DNA of 64,000 nucleotides from Myxocyprinus asiaticus (GCF_019703515.2 NC_059393.1:8449501-8513500), one strand, 5' to 3'. Positions 10,767-24,686 are shown, numbered from the stretch's first letter. Translations and numbers: made by a program. Notes: generated from the letters alone by a model not told the origin.

Positions 10767-11564
10767 CCTAGGTATTATTTTTTTTTAACCATGGGGAACA
10801 CATTCTATTATTACAGGATACATGATGGAGATTACTGAACAACAAAACTTGAAATCTAGGGAAATGAGTTAATGAGTTTCTGCTATGATTTTATTTAGAA
10901 TATTCAATGTAGGCTACTTACCTTATGAAAGTGTATTGCATACAGTCCAACTCAGCTGCGAGTCACGCCATAGCAAAAGAGCAAAAGAGCAGAGGATTTA
11001 GTTGGGTCGTCAAGCAAAATTAAAACTAGGCAAGGCAACTAGGGAAAACAAGGCAAGCAAAATTAGAACTATTGCAAAACATTTTTCTGTAGTTACTATG
11101 TAAATATACCATTGTTCCGTGTTGTTACAGTGTAAGTCCAACTTCTTACCCCCTTGTTCCATGTAGTTACAGGTAACTCATGTATCCCGTAATGATAGAG
11201 TATGTACCCCGTAGTTAAAAAATACCTACAGTAGCCTATATGTGTAGGTACACTATTATTACAAAAAGGTACGCTGTGTATTTTCTTGCTTAATTGCTCT
11301 CAAAGTAAGATTGTTGTTTAGCATAGTATAAGGTCATATACCACGTAATATTAGAATAGTTACCCCTTAGTTATAAAATACTTACAGTATAAATTATTTG
11401 TAATTTTCCAGGTTGTTACCCCTTTATTCCCCAAACTTTGCATTTTGTTCCCTTATACCTACATGTACGTACTGTGTAGTTACACAATTAATACAAAAAA
11501 GGTACACTGTAAATTCGGTGTACTTACACTGTAAATTGCATGCTGTAATCTAAAGCATTACCCA
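10458..11564. repeat. Large foldback element, about 290 bp arms
   Basis: The left arm (10458 to about 10740) and right arm (about 11280 to 11564) are inverted copies at roughly 85-90% identity by eye. Matching blocks include 'taacgctttagattacagc' with 'gctgtaatctaaagcatta', 'ctggaaaattacaaataatt' with 'aattatttgtaattttccag', and 'ctaaacaacaatcttac' with 'gtaagattgttgtttag'. The pairing continues weakly inward. A (TA)n run lies at 10730-10763 near the left inner edge. No transposase is present. Confidence 0.85.
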
Positions 11565-12160
11565 TTTTTTGACTAAATTTAAAATGTGCATATCTGCTAA
11601 AAGCAATTATTCTACTAGCACATGGATGGCTTTAAAGCTAACAGACAAAAATAAAAGCCACAAAACTCCAATTTTGATTTTGTATGGTCTTAAATGGAAA
11701 ACCTATTATAGAAAAGTTAGTATAACGCCCTAAATCAATTGTGGAAAGCTTCAAACTTGTTTTTTTTTTTTTTTTTTCCTGTCTGATAAACTTACTGAGC
11801 ATGCAACTCTAAAGAGATATGCTCTTTGATCAGGTTGAATCTCGGCTTTCAATGTGGTTGATCCAGTCAAAAATACCCACTTGCCCAACAGATAAAGTTT
11901 ATGTTCTTCTCACTATTTGTTTCAACTTAAGATGGGTAAAAGTTAAGCATCTTTTCAAGGGCTCATGGATCGTGAGCAGGATTAAGACTGACTCCACTTT
12001 TCAATGCTGCTTTGGCCCCTCTGGCAAATTTCTGTCAAGACCTCAGATTTTATTTTTTGGGGAGCTTGATCTATATCAGCCCTCATTCATTGTGATGATG
12101 GCGACAACAAACTCTCGAATGGAATGCTGAATTTAAAACTGCTTTTTGTGGTTTGACTCT
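11565..12160. other. Spacer with poly-T, no gene called
   Basis: Poly-T at about 11760-11777. The plus-strand frame of 103 codons at 11819-12130 shows no recognisable domain and no strong splice context. I would not call it a gene. Confidence 0.3.
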
Positions 12161-12162
12161 AT

Positions 12163-12300
12163 GGCCCTGTTTACACCTGGTATTAATATCTGTCTCTTAA
12201 ATACAAGACTTCAGAGAACTAATTTGATTTGCTTGACATCAATATTCAACAACACAGATCACCTGAAACAGATGTTAATACAAGGTGTAAACAATGCCAA
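12163..12300. repeat. Short TIR MITE
   Basis: The left end 'ccctgtttacacctggtatt' pairs with the right end 'ttaatacaaggtgtaaac'. About 135 bp, no coding capacity, in a form common in fish genomes. Confidence 0.65.
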
Positions 12301-12360
12301 CTAAACCTTCCCTCTATCAAAGCAAAAAGACGGAAACATTTGACTTGGAGAAGATATTAA

Positions 12361-12788
12361 CCAACACACTCTCACGGCGAAATCATCAGGATTCGTACGA
12401 CTTTTCTAAATTTGGCTAATTCGTATGATATCGTGCGACTGCACTCGTTTGAATTCCTACGACTTTCACTACAGCCAATGACGTCGCAGGACATCTTTTC
12501 CATCTAATATGTGACAGTTACTTGCTTCTGTCACACACAACAGCTTCCTATCATGTTTACACACTCTACTGATTGGTTAAGTTTAGATAAGGGGTTTGGG
12601 TAAGGGCATAATATTAATAAGTATGTCCTTAACGCCTCGTGCACGGAAATCGCGCTTACTTCCGCATTAGACATCCAGGAATTTGCACGTGATGAAGTCG
12701 TACAAGTTTACGCGACCAACATCGTGCGAGACCATACGATATAGCCAACTCGTAAATTATGAACGAATTTTCATGAGATCGGGTTGAT
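12361..12788. repeat. TIR element rich in TCGTACGA-type motifs
   Basis: The left terminus 'caacacactctcacggcgaa' and the right terminus 'tttcatgagatcgggttg' are diverged inverted copies. Inside, 'ggattcgtacgac', 'gtatgatatcgtgcgac' and 'cctacgacttt' face 'gtcgtacaagtttacgcg', 'catcgtgcgagaccatacg' and 'gccaactcgtaaatt'. About 430 bp and non-coding. The GC-rich ends contrast with the AT-rich surroundings. Confidence 0.6.
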
Positions 12789-13639
12789 ATTAACACATCT
12801 ACAGTGACAAAACAATCACACCAGCATTAAATGTGGTTAGCTAATGGAGGCAAGGTTACAAAAGCTTTCAAAAAAGTAGGCCACAGAAAACTCTGCTAGC
12901 AAACGAATTCCACAAATTCTGCAGAGGCACTTTGTAGTCGTCAGTCTGCTCATGCTTTCCAAGTAATCGTCTCAAAGATATCTGAGAGACTCTCTATGGA
13001 AAATGACACAGAAATGACTGAAACATTACTTGAGAGAGCACAGGCATGAGGAGAATCTGAAGACAAATGTCAGAAAATGTGTCTCAATCAAGAGCACCAG
13101 TTTATGTATGAACACAACGCCACCTTGTGGTGATTAACTACTGGTGCACCAGAAAATGCAACTCAATTTATTTGCACAATATCCAGAATTTCCAGTTTGT
13201 ATTTAGTTCAGTGCAACAAATGATGTTTCAAAGAAACATGTTGGGGAACTCCATATCCCCAGAGTACACCAATGGTAAAAAGCTGTTTAATGATTAAAAA
13301 AAAAAAAAAAAAAATTTGTTTGGAAAGACTTTAAAACTTCACCAATGGTTTTGTGAGACAAACCAGTTTGACACACTTTATATTTATTTTTATTTAATGT
13401 TATTTCAAAGTAAATCATAGTATGATGATTATATTAATAGTGTGTGTGTGTGTGTGTCCTACACACGTGCCTGATGACACATTATATTGCAGAGGACACC
13501 CAGAAAACTAATTAGGAAGTGATTTTATTTAATGTAGATGCTTCTTGGTACAAAATCTTGTCCAACAGAACATCAGAACTCCAAAAGCACAGAAGGAGAA
13601 CAGCTCTCTTCTGAGTTTACTCCTATAACATGGTCCACA
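12789..13639. other. Spacer, nothing recognised
   Basis: No gene is seen. Poly-A at 13296-13314 and a short (TG)n at 13441-13458. Confidence 0.4.
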
Positions 13640-14093
13640 TAGGTTATGTCCACACTGATACATTTTTGGTTGAAAACGCATTGATTTTCCTACGTTTACT
13701 CCTCTCGTCTACACTGGAACAGTGTTTTCCTCCACCGGACACTTACGAAAATGCTGTCTAGTACAGCAGAATTTGAAAAACTATGACGTTAGGAAATGTA
13801 AAACTGAAACCACGCCTAAACGTATATGTTTTTGTTAGAAAACGCATTGCTTTTGCTACATTTATGCCCCTCATCCACACTGGAATAGTGTTTTCCTCCA
13901 CCAGTGACTTATGAAAACACTCTCCATGTACAGCAGAATTAGGAAAACTATGACGTTAAGAAACGTACAACTGAAACCATGTCTAAACTAATACGCTTTT
14001 GTTTGAAAACTCATTGATTTTGCTACATTTACGCCCATCATCCACACTGGAATGGTGTTTTCAACCAAAAACATATTCTCAGTGGATGTGGCC
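13640..14093. repeat. TIR-bounded element with internal 166 bp tandem repeats
   Basis: Terminal copies 'atgtccacactgatacattt' and 'aaaacatattctcagtggat' face each other. Between them a unit of about 166 bp recurs roughly 2.6 times, starting near 13660, 13826 and 13992. Each unit carries a 'gaaaacgcattg' block, a 'tccacactggaa.agtgttttc' block and a 'gtacagcagaatt' block. Non-coding. Confidence 0.75.
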
Positions 14094-15183
14094 ACAGTAT
14101 CTGAACTTTACACAGTCACACAAACTCTGACTGCAAATGCCTGTTTTTCATTTCCAAAGTGCAATCGCTAGGACAGATATGAGGTCAGTTAAAATCAATG
14201 ATCTCATTCCACCATATAAGATCTAATTGTAAGATACTTTCAGAATATGTCTTGCATTTGATGTAGAATTTACACTTCAGCCACTGCATTATTTAGGTAT
14301 GCATGTGTGCAATATAAATACATTAATGGATTTACTATATCCAGGAATGTGGGCATTGTAACACCGAATGTATGACGTACGAACAACAACTGCAAAACTA
14401 ATCTTTTAAACAAGAACAATTTAACCACAAGGAACAACTTTCTTGGGATATCTAGTACTAAGCTGAAAAGAACTGCCCAACTCACGGCATTGAATACTGA
14501 GGTTTCGGACACCCTACTTGTTCGACACCCTGCTTTATGAACAGAAAATAGTTTGGAACATATATTGGGGCAGAGTGATCATTTTTGCAATTCTGCTTGG
14601 TGCTGCAAGTGGCGCAGAAACCCCATTTAACATTCAAACAATTTAACAGACAACAACAGCACCATACTGTAAGCTGATCTGAGCAGCTGGTGGGGACTCT
14701 GTCACAGTGACTCAAGGACTGTAAGTGCACTGAAGTGTGCAGTCATCTGTGTTTCTCTCACTCTCCCGCTAAGGAAGAAACTCATCAAAGTGGAGATTAG
14801 CGATACAGCCCTGTTTATTTTGGGTGCTGTAATATAATGTTTCAAAGGTGCCATTAATCTTTGTGCTCAGATGCACATCTCATTTGTGTCTCCTTGATTC
14901 ACTCACAAAGGGAGACCATTCAAAGTTTGCCAAATTGCTTTTTTACTCCGTGACTCCAAACAAATTAATTTAACGACAGTAACCTTCTTAGTAACCTTCT
15001 TCATGTTATTATTAAGCCCACAAATAAATACAATGAATGCATTTGAATGTCTTATGTGTGTGAAGTATGCAGATTGTATTTTATTATAGTATGCATTGGT
15101 ATATGTATTGGTATACAGTAGGTCGTTAACCAGAATTACCCTAACCACCGTGATAAATATATGTAAATGTATGAATATGCAAA
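14094..15183. other. Spacer, no gene called
   Basis: Several minus-strand frames of 80-119 codons lie here (14270-15262). None shows a recognisable domain and their AT-rich codon use is unremarkable. No repeat family is named with confidence. Confidence 0.3.
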
Positions 15184-15217
15184 TACAGTGGGTTCCAAAA
15201 GTCTGAGACCTGAGAAG
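15184..15217 (+). mobile_element. Tc1-type terminal fragment
   Basis: The sequence 'cagtgggttccaaaagtctg' is the start of a fish Tc1-type TIR preceded by TA. Only the terminal piece is present before the AT microsatellite at 15269-15327, so this is a relic. Confidence 0.5.
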
Positions 15218-15266
15218 TGAAAATGATTTTATTCTGCATTTGTTTTTATTAATATAATTCAAAATT

Positions 15267-15268
<2 letters not shown>

Positions 15269-15327
<59 letters not shown>
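15269..15327. repeat. (AT)n microsatellite
   Basis: About 29 AT units directly following the Tc1 end fragment. Confidence 0.95.
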
Positions 15328-15331
<4 letters not shown>

Positions 15332-16075
15332 TGTATATAGTTTATATTCATAAAATTATGTTTCATCATGGTCATAAATCACAACAACTCACTGCAGTGT
15401 CATATGTGACATCAGAGCTCCTCCTATGGGTCAGTTGTGGTGGTGCATTTGACTGACAGGGTCTCTTTTACCGCCATTCATAAAACAAAGGCCCTCCAGG
15501 GCTGAGCTGAACCCACAATTGCCCTGAGCTCCTGAAAATGTAATCAGCCTGTTAACGCAACAGGCTTTGCTTATGATATCTGAATCATATTCATAGTTCA
15601 CTTTCTTATATAGGACCTGTCGGAATAGGAAATCTCTTAATAATACATCATATTGAGCATAAAGCAGAGAAAAAGAATATGTCCATACATAAATAAGGTG
15701 CATTTTGTGTGTATAAATGTGTAGTTTGTGTACTATATATGGACACAGTAATGGAACACATTATAAATACGATTCATTCAAATGGAGGCATGTTAGCATG
15801 AATTAACAATGCCAACAAAAGATTACATTAGCTAACCGTTTACATAACCACAGTTGTAATCGCTGTGCGTATTTTGGCCCCACAGTCTTTGCACTCAAAT
15901 TTAAATGAAACACATTAAATATAATAATGCAGTTTAGCTGCTGTTTTGCACCAGATAACAAAATAAACACATTTAAGGTTGAATTAATGGGTGATTGCCA
16001 TTAAATGCTTTTAATGCTCTAAAGTGATTTAATATGGAATCATATTTAATTTATATCCAGAATATTGAGCTTGTG
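15328..16075. other. Spacer, nothing recognised
   Basis: No gene or named repeat recognised. Confidence 0.35.
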
Positions 16076-16295
16076 GAAACACTTTACAATAAGGTTGTAT
16101 TTGTTCACATTAGTTTACTACATTAGATAAGATGAACTAACAATGAACAACACTTTCAGCATGTTAAGTTTTGCATATCCTAATAATGTACAGTATATAT
16201 ATTCAAGATGTTAACATTAGCAAATGCAATATGAACTAACTGGAACAAACAATGAATAATAGTATTTTGATAAGTTAACATTAACCAAGATTTTA
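16076..16295 (+). repeat. GGTAACACTTTACAATAAGG-type dispersed repeat
   Basis: Starts 'aacactttacaataaggttg', continues 'gatgaactaacaatgaacaa' and 'aagttaacattaaccaag'. This is a common teleost interspersed repeat. The downstream end is replaced by the Tc1-IV left end. Confidence 0.7.
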
Positions 16296-16455
16296 TATGG
16301 GATTATGAGATTATGAGAATTGAAAAAGAATTTTCCCCCTTCCTAATTTCTTCTATTTTTTTGTGTATTTTTCATTCTAAATTGTTTTAGATCTTCAAAC
16401 GAGATATAACATTAAACAAAGGCAACCTGAGTAAACACAAAATACAGTTAAAAAC

Positions 16456-17884
<1,429 letters not shown>

Positions 17885-17902
17885 ATATATATATATATAT
17901 AA
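17885..17902. repeat. (TA)n junction between Tc1-II and Tc1-III
   Basis: Nine TA units separate the right end of Tc1-II from the left end of Tc1-III. This is a preferred Tc1 target. Confidence 0.8.
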
Positions 17903-19180
17903 CTCATCAGAAAAGAAACGTCCCTTTTTCAGGACACTATATTTTAAAGATAATTTTGTAAAAATCCAAATAACTTTACAGATCTTTATTGTAAAGGGTT
18001 TAAACAATGTTTTCCATGCTTGTTCAATGAACCATAAACGATTAATGAACATGCACCTGTGGAACGGTCGTTAAGACACTACCAGCTTACAGCTGGTAGG
18101 TAATTAAGGTCACAGTTATAAAAACTTAGGACACTAAAGAGACCTTTCTACTGACTCTGAAAAACACGAAAAGAAAGATGCCCAGGGTCCCTACTCATCT
18201 GCGTGAACGTGCCTTAGGCATGCTCCATGGAGGCATGAGGACTGCAGATGTGGCCAGGGCAATAATTTAAATATCTGTACTGTGAGACGCCTAACATAGT
18301 GCTACAGGGAGACAGGAAGGACAGCTGATCATCCTCGCAGTGGCAGATCACGTGTAACAACACCTGCACAGGATCGGTACATCCGAATATCACACCTGCA
18401 GGACAGGTACAGGATGGCAACAACAACTGCCCAAGTTACACCAGGAATTCACAATCCCTCCATCAGTGTTCAGACTGTCCACAATAGGCTGAGAGAGGCT
18501 GGACTGAGGGCTTGTAGGCCTGTTATAAGGCAGGTCCTTACCAGACATCACCGGCACCTATGGGCACAAACCCACCTTCGCTGGACCAGACAAGACTGGC
18601 AAAAAGTGCTTTTCACAGACGAGTCACAGTTTTGTCTCACCAGTGGTGATTGTTGGACTTGCGTTTATCGTCAAAAGAATGAGCGTTACACCAAGGCCTG
18701 TACTCTGGAGCGGGATCGATTTGGAGGTGGATGGTCCATCATGATCTAGGGCGGTGTGTCACAGCATTATCGGACTGAGCTTGTTGTCATTGCAGGCAAT
18801 CTCAATGCTGTGCGTTACAGGGAAGACATCCTCCTCCCTCATGTGGTACCCTTCCTGCAGGCTCATCCTGACATGACCCTCCAGCATGACAATGCCACCA
18901 GCCATACTGCTCAATCTGTGCATGATTTCCTGCAAGACAGTAATGTCAGTGTTCTGCCATGGCCAGCAAAGAGCCCGGATCTCAATCCCATTGAGCACGT
19001 CTGGGACCTGTTGGATCGGAGGGTGAGGGTTGGGCCATTCCCCCCAGAAATATCCGGGAACTTGCAAGTGCCTTGGTGGACGAGTGGGGAAACATCTCAC
19101 AGCAAGTGCTGGCAAATCTGGTACAGTCCATGAGGAGGAGATGCACTGCAGTACTTAATGCAACACCAGATACTAATTTT
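17900..19180 (+). mobile_element. Tc1-III, right TIR missing
   Basis: The left end reads 'ataactcatcagaaaagaaa' then 'cgtccctttttcaggac', the known 5' end of a fish Tc1 family whose 3' end normally reads as the inverse. That 3' end is not found. After the transposase relic (to about 19172), Tc1-IV sequence resumes at about 19180-19205. With Tc1-II lacking its left TIR, the pair forms a block that has lost both outward-facing ends. Confidence 0.75.
18178..19172 (+). pseudogene. Tc1-III transposase pseudogene
   Basis: DD34E transposase of a family distinct from Tc1-I, II, IV and V. It starts MPRVPTHLRERALG at 18178. The N-terminal third is broken by stops near 18270-18300 and a frameshift before 18414, after which TTAQVTPGIHNPSISVQTVH leads into the catalytic core. 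The triad is recognisable: D in FTDESQ, D in LQHDNATSH, E in NPIEHVW, with exactly 34 residues between the last two. A TAG at 18747-18749 replaces the usual Trp of the GG(V)MVWGG box. A single-base loss in the C run near 19040 shifts the C-terminus, which resumes in another frame (ALVDEWGNISQQVLANLVQS) and runs past the normal stop. Confidence 0.9.
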
Positions 19181-19278
19181 TTTTTATTTTATAATTTGTT
19201 TTTGTTTTGTTTTTTGGAAGCAAAAAAGTTATCCAACACCTATATCACTCATGTGAAAAACTAACTGCCCCCTTAAAC

Positions 19279-20264
19279 TTAATAGCTGGTTGTGCCACCT
19301 TTAGCAGCAACAACTGCAACCAAACTGGAGATCAGTCTTTCACAACGTTGTGGAATTTTGGCCCACTATTCTTTGCAGAACTGCTTTAGTTCAGCCACAC
19401 TGGAGGGTTTTCTAACATGAACTGCCTATTTAAGGTCCTGCCACAGCATCTCAATCAGGTTCAAATCAGGACTTTGACTAGGCCACTCCAAAACTTTAAT
19501 TTTGCTTCTTTTGAGCCATTCAGAGGTGGACTTACTGCTTTGGATCATTGTCTTGGTGCATAATCCAGTTGAGCTTGAGCTTCAACTCACGGACTGATGA
19601 CCGGACATTCTCCTTTAGGATTTTCTGGTAGAGAGCAGAATTCAGGTTTCCCTCAATTATTGCAAGTTGCCCTGAAGCAGCAAAGCATCCCAACACCATC
19701 ACACTACCACCACCATGCTTGACCATAGGAATGATGTTCTTTTTGTGGAATTCTGTGATTGATTTACGCCAGATGTAACGGGACCACTGTCTTCCAAACA
19801 GTTCCACTTTCGACTCATCAGTCCACAGAACATTCTCCCAAAAGGTTTTAGGATCATCAAGGTGTGTTTTGGCAAAATTCAGACAAGCTTTATGTTCTTC
19901 TGTGTTAGCAGTGGTTTTCACCTCACCACTCTTCCATGGATGCCATTTTTGGCCAGTGTCTTTCTGATAGTGGAGTCATGAACATTGACCTATATTGATG
20001 CGAGAGAGGCCTGCAGTTCCTTGGATGTTGTCCTTGGCTTTTTTGTGACTTCCTAGATGAGTCGCCACTGTGCTCTTGGAGGAATTTTGGAAGGTCGGCC
20101 ACTTCTTGGAAGGTTCACTACTGTGCCAAGTTTTCTCCGTTTGGAGATAATGGCTCTCTCTGTGGTTCTTTGGCCTCTGTAATAGCTTTGTAACCCTTCC
20201 CAGACTGATGTATTTCAATCACCTTTTTCCTCATCATTTCTGGAATTTCTCTCGACCTTGGCAT
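19279..20264 (-). pseudogene. Tc1-IV transposase pseudogene
   Basis: Minus-strand relative of the Tc1-I transposase. It starts MPRSREIPEMMRKKVIEIHQ at 20264 and ends in GGTTSY with TAA at 19279-19281. Frameshifts break the DNA-binding half: one lies between GKGYKAITEA and the following helix, another before 19921. The central open segment, 19532-19921, carries the first catalytic Asp (WTDESKVELFG), the glycine-rich box (one Trp replaced by Leu: MVLGCF) and the second Asp (HQDNDPK). A small deletion right after DNDPK shifts the frame at about 19532. The last Glu (NLIEMLW) is in another frame near 19445. Triad residues therefore survive but no continuous frame does. Confidence 0.9.
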
Positions 20265-20650
20265 AGTGTGCTACTGGGTGAGACCTTTTAGCCAACTTCA
20301 TGCTGTGGAAAAAGTTCTATTGAGGAGTTGATTTGATCTGATTGGGCTGTCAGTACTCAGACCTGGGTGTGTCTAGTCCAGCTGAACCCCATTATGAATG
20401 CATTTTCATAGATTTGGGGATTTTGTAATAAAGGGGTCGAATACCTTTTCACACACCCCCAGTTGGTATTGGATATTTTTTTTTTTGCTTCAATAAATAA
20501 CATTATCATTTAAAAACTGTTTGTTTGCATTTTTGAAACAATTTAGTATGAGATATACACAAAAACAGAAGAAATCAGGAATATATATCAGTAAATACTT
20601 TTTCACAGCACTATGTACCCAAGAATATATGCAGTACAATATTATTTTTT

Positions 20651-20687
<37 letters not shown>
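20651..20687. repeat. (GT)n microsatellite
   Basis: About 18 GT units shortly beyond the right end of Tc1-IV. The Cys-Val repeat frame over it is an artefact. Confidence 0.95.
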
Positions 20688-20689
<2 letters not shown>

Positions 20690-20959
20690 AAAGGTTAAAA
20701 TATTTTCTTCTTAATATGCAGAGTCAACTAAAAGAAAGGCATTTGTGGGCTGATTCCTCTGAAAAGTGTTACACTGTGGCTCTGAGGTGCTATCAATACA
20801 TTTCTCTGTATGTTTTAAGTGACCTGCATATCAAACTCTAACTCAGCTAATGGCGTGAATTTGTGGCAGGAATATTTGATTGTCTGACCAATCCCTGAGC
20901 TGGGATAAAAGAAAGTATTTTGACAGAATAAAATTGCAGACTTTGAGCCTCATTCAGTA

Positions 20960-21172
20960 GAGGAATACTTAACCCAAAAATGAAAATTCTGTAATAATTT
21001 ACTTCTCGTTACAAACCTGTTTGACTATCTTTCTTATGTGGAAGACAAAAGGAGATTATCTCGTCTATCTTTTCAATACAATGGCGATGGATAGTGTCTC
21101 ACTTTAAAGCTTAATAAAAGGACCCAAATGTATTATAAAAGTAGTCCATACAATTAGTACTTCATATTCCAA

Positions 21173-21204
<32 letters not shown>

Positions 21205-21447
21205 GCTAACAATAGTTTGTGGTGAGAAACAACCTGAAATATGTCATTTTCCAGTGAAATTCTTAATAACCATTGCATGTTCATGAGTGTGTGAGAGAAA
21301 CTCATACACAATCGAATGAGTGTCTATGCAAAACTTGCATTGTTTTTATTGCATGAACATAAAAGCCACTATAAACAAGCTTCTTTCATAGCATATGAAT
21401 TACACATTTTGACAAAATTGCCATTTTTGGATGAACTATTCCTTTAA
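20960..21447. repeat. R1 repeat, complete copy with TIRs
   Basis: The left end 'gaatacttaacccaaaaatg' followed by 'aaaattctgtaat' is the inverse of the right end 'catttttggatgaactattc'. The interior reads 'aaacctgtttgactatctt', 'ttatgtggaagacaaaagg' and a poly-T at 21174-21200. Length about 490 bp and non-coding. It defines the family of which pieces lie at 1130, 3485 and 43500. Confidence 0.8.
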
Positions 21448-21767
21448 ACACGAGCAAATCAAATTTCTGTGTAAATCATTAAATTGTGACGTTTGCGTAT
21501 TTTTTTTTTAAACAAACAAATCTGCTTGAATTTCAAGGGGACGCATTAGCTTTACCACTGATTGGTTTGGTGATCCAACTCTGACATTCCATCGAAAAAC
21601 CCCACATGCTAAATTCACTCTAGATTCTGAACATAAAACATCCCACTCTCTACCACTTCCCCATTATGGGAAAAGAGTTGTGCTTTAAAAAAGATATTGT
21701 GTCCAAGCTCCAGCCTTCTTCAAGGTATTGTTATTTTTTTATTAATTAATACATTTTTATTTTCCCC
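21448..21767. other. Spacer, nothing recognised
   Basis: No gene seen. Confidence 0.35.
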
Positions 21768-22192
21768 TTTTGTCCCAATTTGGAATGCCCAATTCCCACT
21801 ACTTAGTAGGTCCTCATGGTGGCACAGTTACTCACCTCAATCCGGGTAGCGGAGGACAAATCTCAATTGCCTCCGCTTCTGAGACAGTCAATCCGTGCAT
21901 CTAATCACGTGGCTTGTTGTGCATGACACCGCGGAGACTCCCAGCATGTGGAGGCTCATGCTTCTCTCCGCGATCCACGCACAACTTACCACGTGCCCCA
22001 TTGAGAGCAAGAACTACTAATCGCGATCACGTGGAGGTTACCCCACGTGACTCTACCCTCCCTAGCAACCAGGCCAATTTGGTTGCTTAGGAGACCTGGC
22101 TGGAGTCACTCAGCATGCCCTGGATTCGAACTTGTGACTCCAGGGGTGGTAGTCAGCGTCAATACTCGCTAATCTACTCAGGCCCCCTCTTC
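21768..22192 (-). repeat. tRNA-headed SINE, reverse copy 1
   Basis: Read on the minus strand it starts with a tRNA-like head: an A-box region around 'gtagattagcgag' and a B box 'aagttcgaatccaggg' at about 22120-22140. It goes on through 'actccagccaggtctcctaa' and 'ttgctagggagggtag' to a tail ending 'gggcattccaaattggg'. This is a Pol III SINE, about 420 bp. Other copies: 56296-56490 (tail only), 58600-59026 (reverse), 62299-62716 (forward, best head). Confidence 0.85.
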
Positions 22193-23934
22193 AAGGTATT
22201 GTTTTCAGAGTCTAATCCTGAAGGCAGAATCCATTACACTTGGTAGGGAGCAGTGAGGGTCAGTGATAAGCTCTTACCTCCTCAAAGACACATGCTAGAA
22301 TAGAGCAATAAAAACCTGGCTGCAGGTTTAAGGGTATTAGGAGACCAACAAAGGCAACTTTTCACATAAGAAATCTAAGCAATTTCAGCCTAAGAACGAA
22401 AGAGGGGAATTTAAGAGAGGAATCCGCCAGCTAGGCAGCTGCTTACGGAATAAAAGAACAAACAAATGTTAGCGAGTCTTCTAACATGCATGCCAAGTAA
22501 CCGCTTTTAAGATGCATGCCGAAATTCCGCAGGTGAAGAAGAAGTGGGCGGATGTTGAGTGTGTGTGAAACCAGCAAAAAATAACAACTTGCCAAGCAGC
22601 CTGGTTTTAATGCTGAACTTTATACTCTGGGAGAGTAAAGTTAAAAAGAAACTCACCATTAAAATGATTTCCTTGGCCACTGTAAATATTTAGTGCAGCT
22701 GTGTACGAAGCTCCACCCACACAGAGGTCACTGCCAAACCAAACATCTTCCTATTGGTCAATGCGGCGAATTCGCCTGTCAAAGTTCACCAAACTTGAAC
22801 TCCATGCAAAATCCTCCAAGGGATATTCTTCACCACCGGTATCCATCGTGCAAAATTCACAATCGCAGAAATAAACTTTTAACAGGTATACACAATCAAA
22901 ATGCAGTATTTGTATTCTGGAAAAAAATGGACCAGAAATACTGATGACTGATTTTGTTTGCAGGGGCATATACATACTTTTGTCCATTAAAATGCTCCGT
23001 AGAATGACAATGTGCACAAGTTGTGTATTTGGGTGTTTCTTCAACTTCAGCCTCTTTCATTTTTTTTTTTTTTTTTTTTTTTTGTTAAATGAAGGTTACT
23101 TAGTAACTTTATTACCAGGCCTTCCTCATTTATTTTTGGTACTTTTCAAATGCCTTTTTTTTTTATTAATGATTTTACTGTCCCAGACCCAGACTTTCAA
23201 TATTAAACTACAAAAATCCATTATAATACAAATTTTTCCATGTTTAAAACGATGATCATCTAAAAAGTGTGAAATAAACACAAACCATTTCAGTGTTTAT
23301 TGTGTGAAAATTATCTCTATTAATTGTAAAGAAATTACCACTGTCCCACAGTTGTGGCGTCATTTCCACCACACCAAATAATTTTTCTCCTAACAAAGTT
23401 TTTTTTTTTTTTTTAAGTGTACTTTTTTCCAAGTCAACAAAAGTGTCAGTGAAGAGAATGCCTGAGTTGAAATATGAGATTATTAAAATTCAAGGTTAAT
23501 ATCACTTGTGAGCAGAGAATATTTTGTTATTAGACGTCATTTCCATTCAAGATTAATTTTGCCAAATTATTCAAAAAAAAAATTAAATATTATTTAGTTG
23601 TGTGTATTTAGGATACATAAAATGTTAGCTATGAAATTAGCCTTTGCAAGACAAATAAGTCAGCCATTTTATTTTGCAAACTTTAAAAAGTAATTTTCAA
23701 CAGTGTCATTTCCGCCACAGAATTCTATGAAACACATTACAGAATTTTAGATGTTCTGTAAAGGACACTGTGGTGAAATATTTCATTTCATTTGCATCAA
23801 TGTCCTGTGATGCATGTACATTATTGAACATTGCTAGTGGACCAATTGAAAAATAAAATCTAGTTACAGTGTGAAAAATGCTTTAATGAGACTTGAAAGA
23901 TGAAGAAATACACACCTATGTGTGCAAAAATCAA
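22193..23934. other. Spacer, no gene called
   Basis: No recognisable gene. A moderately GC-rich patch at 22690-22870 ('acgaagctccacccacac', 'ggcgaattcgcctgtc', a short palindrome) looks like the end of an unnamed dispersed repeat. Poly-T runs at 23059-23082 and 23398-23414. The opposed 83-103 codon frames at 22693-23255 lack domains. Confidence 0.3.
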
Positions 23935-24070
23935 TCAATCAATCAATCAATAACTTTTCATGCAAAATTTTCTCAGAATTCACGAGTGCGTATGCACATA
24001 AATTAGTTCTTTATGTTGATGAATCTTGCATGCTCTAAATGTTTTTTTGTTTGTTTGTTTGTTTGTTTTT
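23935..24070. repeat. (AATC)n and (TTTG)n tetranucleotide runs
   Basis: AATC repeats at about 23931-23951 and TTTG repeats at about 24043-24070. Confidence 0.85.
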
Positions 24071-24684
24071 CATAAAAGACAGCCAAACAATTCCCAAATA
24101 AGGGCTATCTGCACAACCTCTACAGCAATTCATCACCCTCTGCAAATGTTTTTAATGCTTCGTGAGTCTGAGATTTTAGCATGATTGTGGTTTCAATTGG
24201 TGAATCATGATTTCTCCACTGGTTTCACGTGCAAATACTACATGAATGATGCCCAATGTCCTTTTCTTTGATGCCACCAAACACCAACTAGCAATAGCAA
24301 GTGGTTACCATGGTTTTGCCCATTGAGGCCTAATAGTCTTTGAGATTGCTCTCCGTTAACATTCCCACACATCAAATATGTTTATTCTTCACACTAAACA
24401 CAGAACAACTACAATTCCTGCACTGAAAATCTGATGACATAGTTATCGGTGCGGCACAGGAAACACTTCATTCACTCTGCTGAAAGAGCGTGAAAATCCA
24501 CGCTGATATTTTCCTTCCTCAGCAGACCTGACAAGCCTGCTTGTCCAAACAGTTTAATATCTGCTTTAACAAGGTGGGTTCTGACAATCAGCAGTAATCA
24601 AACACTTTGAATTTAACCTTTAGATAACAAATTTGTATTAGATTGCACTACGTATGTGTATGTGTGTGTCTGTGTGTGTGTATG
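24071..24684. other. Spacer, nothing recognised
   Basis: No gene seen. (TG)n-like sequence at 24655-24682 leads into the Tc1-V target site. Confidence 0.4.
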
Positions 24685-24686
24685 TA

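Noticed and set aside
14270..15262. Series of 80-119 codon minus-strand frames
   Set aside because: Low-complexity, AT-rich codons, no shared frame, no splice signals or known domains.
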